A program made the position numbers and the translations under genes. The notes under the pieces were generated by a model. The model saw nothing but the letters and a program-made list of their open reading frames with translations. It searched no databases and was not told the DNA's origin. A stretch of 6,438 bases of DNA from an uncultured Acidobacteriota bacterium (GTDB lineage Bacteria; Acidobacteriota; Blastocatellia; Pyrinomonadales; Pyrinomonadaceae), in NCBI GenBank assembly GCA_902826505.1, contig CADEFG010000304.1:1-6438 (forward strand), given 5' to 3'. How positions within the stretch are numbered: the stretch's first letter is position 1; each line of letters begins with the position of its first letter. Below, in pieces: positions 5,304-6,438 of the stretch.

Positions 5304-6437
5304 TTATTGAACCCAAAAAGGAACATTCAAACTAACGACCGCGCCCGCGTGATTTTTTTGATCGGTGATCTCAAACTCGAAATCATCGTCGTAAAACTGT
5401 CCGAGCCGGGCGCGGGTGTTTGAGAGACCGACGCCGGTGCCGGTTTTTCTTCGCCGATTGCCGTTCAAACCCGGTCCGTTATCTTCGATCTTGATCAGCA
5501 AACGGTCGCGGTCGCGGCGCGCGTGAATTTGCAGGCGTCCGACCGCTGTTTGCCGCGCAGTGCCGTGCCGGACGGCATTTTCGATCAACGGTTGAAGGAT
5601 CAGATTCGGCACTTGGGCGTCGAGCGTCTCGGGCATCACCTGCATTTCGACCACCAGCCGCTCCTGAAAACGGATCTTTTCGATCGCCAGATAAGCCTTC
5701 AAAAATTCGAGTTCCTGTCCGAGCGTGACGGTCGTCGTTTCGGAACTTTTCAGAGTGATCCGCAAAAAATCGCTCAGCCGCGCAATCATCAGATCGGCGG
5801 CTTCGACATCTTTATGCAAAAGCGCCGCGATCGAATTCAGCGTGTTAAAAAGAAAATGCGGCTGAATCTGCATTTTCAAAGCGGCAAGCTGCGCTTGCGA
5901 AAGCTGCGAGGCGAGCTCCGCCGTGCGCGTTTTTCCGGCTTGCAATTGGCGGTAATATTCAAAGGCGTGCGCGGCGATCAGCGTTCCCCAATAAACGAGC
6001 AAGCCCTGATGAATCATAAAAGGACTGATAATTAAATCCTTAAACATAACCGCCATGGTCGGGTAGCGGATAATGTTCGGAAACCCGAGATACCAGTAAG
6101 CCGGAATCGAAACGGCATTGACCAGAAAGATAAAACCCGTGCAGACAAGGATGTGAAACGGAATCCGGGTCGCCAAACGACCGCGCTCGACGGGAAACCG
6201 GCGCGCCAGCCAAAAAATCGCCGGCGATGCCGCGCCCCACAGATAAAAATCAACCAGAAAACCCGAAAAAATTTCATACCACGGGACGATCACGCCGTCG
6301 CGGTAATAGGTAAAATACGAGCGGCTCGCGAAGGATAATCCGATGATCGTCCAGACGACAAAGCCGACGACCCAGCGGCGCCATCTGCCCGGTTCCGTTT
6401 TCAGATAAAGCTCGTCATCTGCCATTTCTTTTTTCAT
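5304..6437 (-). CDS. LytS/AlgZ-type sensor histidine kinase (His_kinase family, four membrane helices)
   Basis: This is a membrane sensor kinase of 377 aa as seen. Four hydrophobic segments fill the N-terminal half: about 21-40 (WVVGFVVWTIIGLSF), 56-79, 93-116 (FHILVCTGFIFLVNAV) and 134-158. There is no recognisable periplasmic sensor domain, so the stimulus is probably sensed in or near the membrane. A coiled coil (about 160-188, Gln/Ala/Leu-rich) leads to the phospho-acceptor box QIQPHFLFNTLNSI (190-203) with His194, typical of the His_kinase (PF06580) family. The ATP-binding domain has an N box LQPLIENAVRHG (281-292) with Asn287, a G1 box DNGPG (319-323) and a G2 box GTGVGLSNTRARL (333-345). 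All catalytic motifs are intact. The partner is the LytTR regulator 114 nt downstream. The ATG at 6437-6435 lies at the window edge, so a longer start upstream cannot be excluded; Met5 is another option. Confidence 0.92.
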   Translation of the reverse strand: MKKEMADDELYLKTEPGRWRRWVVGFVVWTIIGLSFASRSYFTYYRDGVIVPWYEIFSGFLVDFYLWGAASPAIFWLARRFPVERGRLATRIPFHILVCTGFIFLVNAVSIPAYWYLGFPNIIRYPTMAVMFKDLIISPFMIHQGLLVYWGTLIAAHAFEYYRQLQAGKTRTAELASQLSQAQLAALKMQIQPHFLFNTLNSIAALLHKDVEAADLMIARLSDFLRITLKSSETTTVTLGQELEFLKAYLAIEKIRFQERLVVEMQVMPETLDAQVPNLILQPLIENAVRHGTARQTAVGRLQIHARRDRDRLLIKIEDNGPGLNGNRRRKTGTGVGLSNTRARLGQFYDDDFEFEITDQKNHAGAVVSLNVPFWVQ

Positions 6438-6438
6438 T

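Noticed and set aside
5523..6035. 170-codon plus-strand open frame
   Set aside because: It lies fully antisense to the histidine kinase catalytic region, and its composition (rich in R, Q, H and F) is typical of a complementary-strand shadow.

Overview
All supported genes lie on the minus strand, so the transcription order is the reverse of the coordinates. The window suggests a Gram-negative environmental bacterium: it has a lipoprotein signal, good Shine-Dalgarno sites and moderate GC with AT-rich intergenic DNA. The LytS/LytTR pair, the YgiB/YgiC pair and the long intergenic palindrome remind me of Acidobacteriota (Blastocatellia-like), but that is an impression from style and not a placement by a marker gene.

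Right part (about 4416-6437): a complete two-component pair of the LytS/AlgZ type. A four-helix membrane histidine kinase (5304-6437) is followed by a REC-LytTR response regulator (4416-5189) after a 114-nt gap. The regulator is best started at an internal ATG, 22 codons inside the longest open frame. A weak stem-loop follows it. Next comes a 164-aa four-helix membrane protein with its own Shine-Dalgarno site (3679-4173).

Middle (2958-3678): about 720 nt without a convincing gene. It contains a perfect 27-bp inverted repeat with a 35-nt loop (3346-3434), a small GAAA-tetraloop hairpin (3530-3547), and an ambiguous AT-rich stretch with short overlapping open frames on both strands.

Left part: a 621-aa protein (1092-2957) without a signal peptide. 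Its sequence style recalls the non-toxin scaffold portions of actinobacterial WXG100/polymorphic-toxin proteins. It is closed by a strong hairpin terminator right after the stop codon (1032-1091). Beyond that is the 3' remnant of a further coding sequence that lacks a usable start (819-1001). Last comes a two-gene unit: a YgiB-like (DUF1190-like) lipoprotein (92-532) and, 4 nt further, the first 29 codons of a YgiC-like glutathionylspermidine-synthase-family protein that runs off the left edge (1-87). The YgiC start falls below usual ORF length cut-offs, but its N-terminal motif and its partner make it convincing.

I found no tRNA, rRNA, CRISPR array, insertion sequence or transposase. The most interesting items are the 621-aa protein, the ygiB-ygiC pair cut by the window edge, and the perfect 27-bp palindrome.
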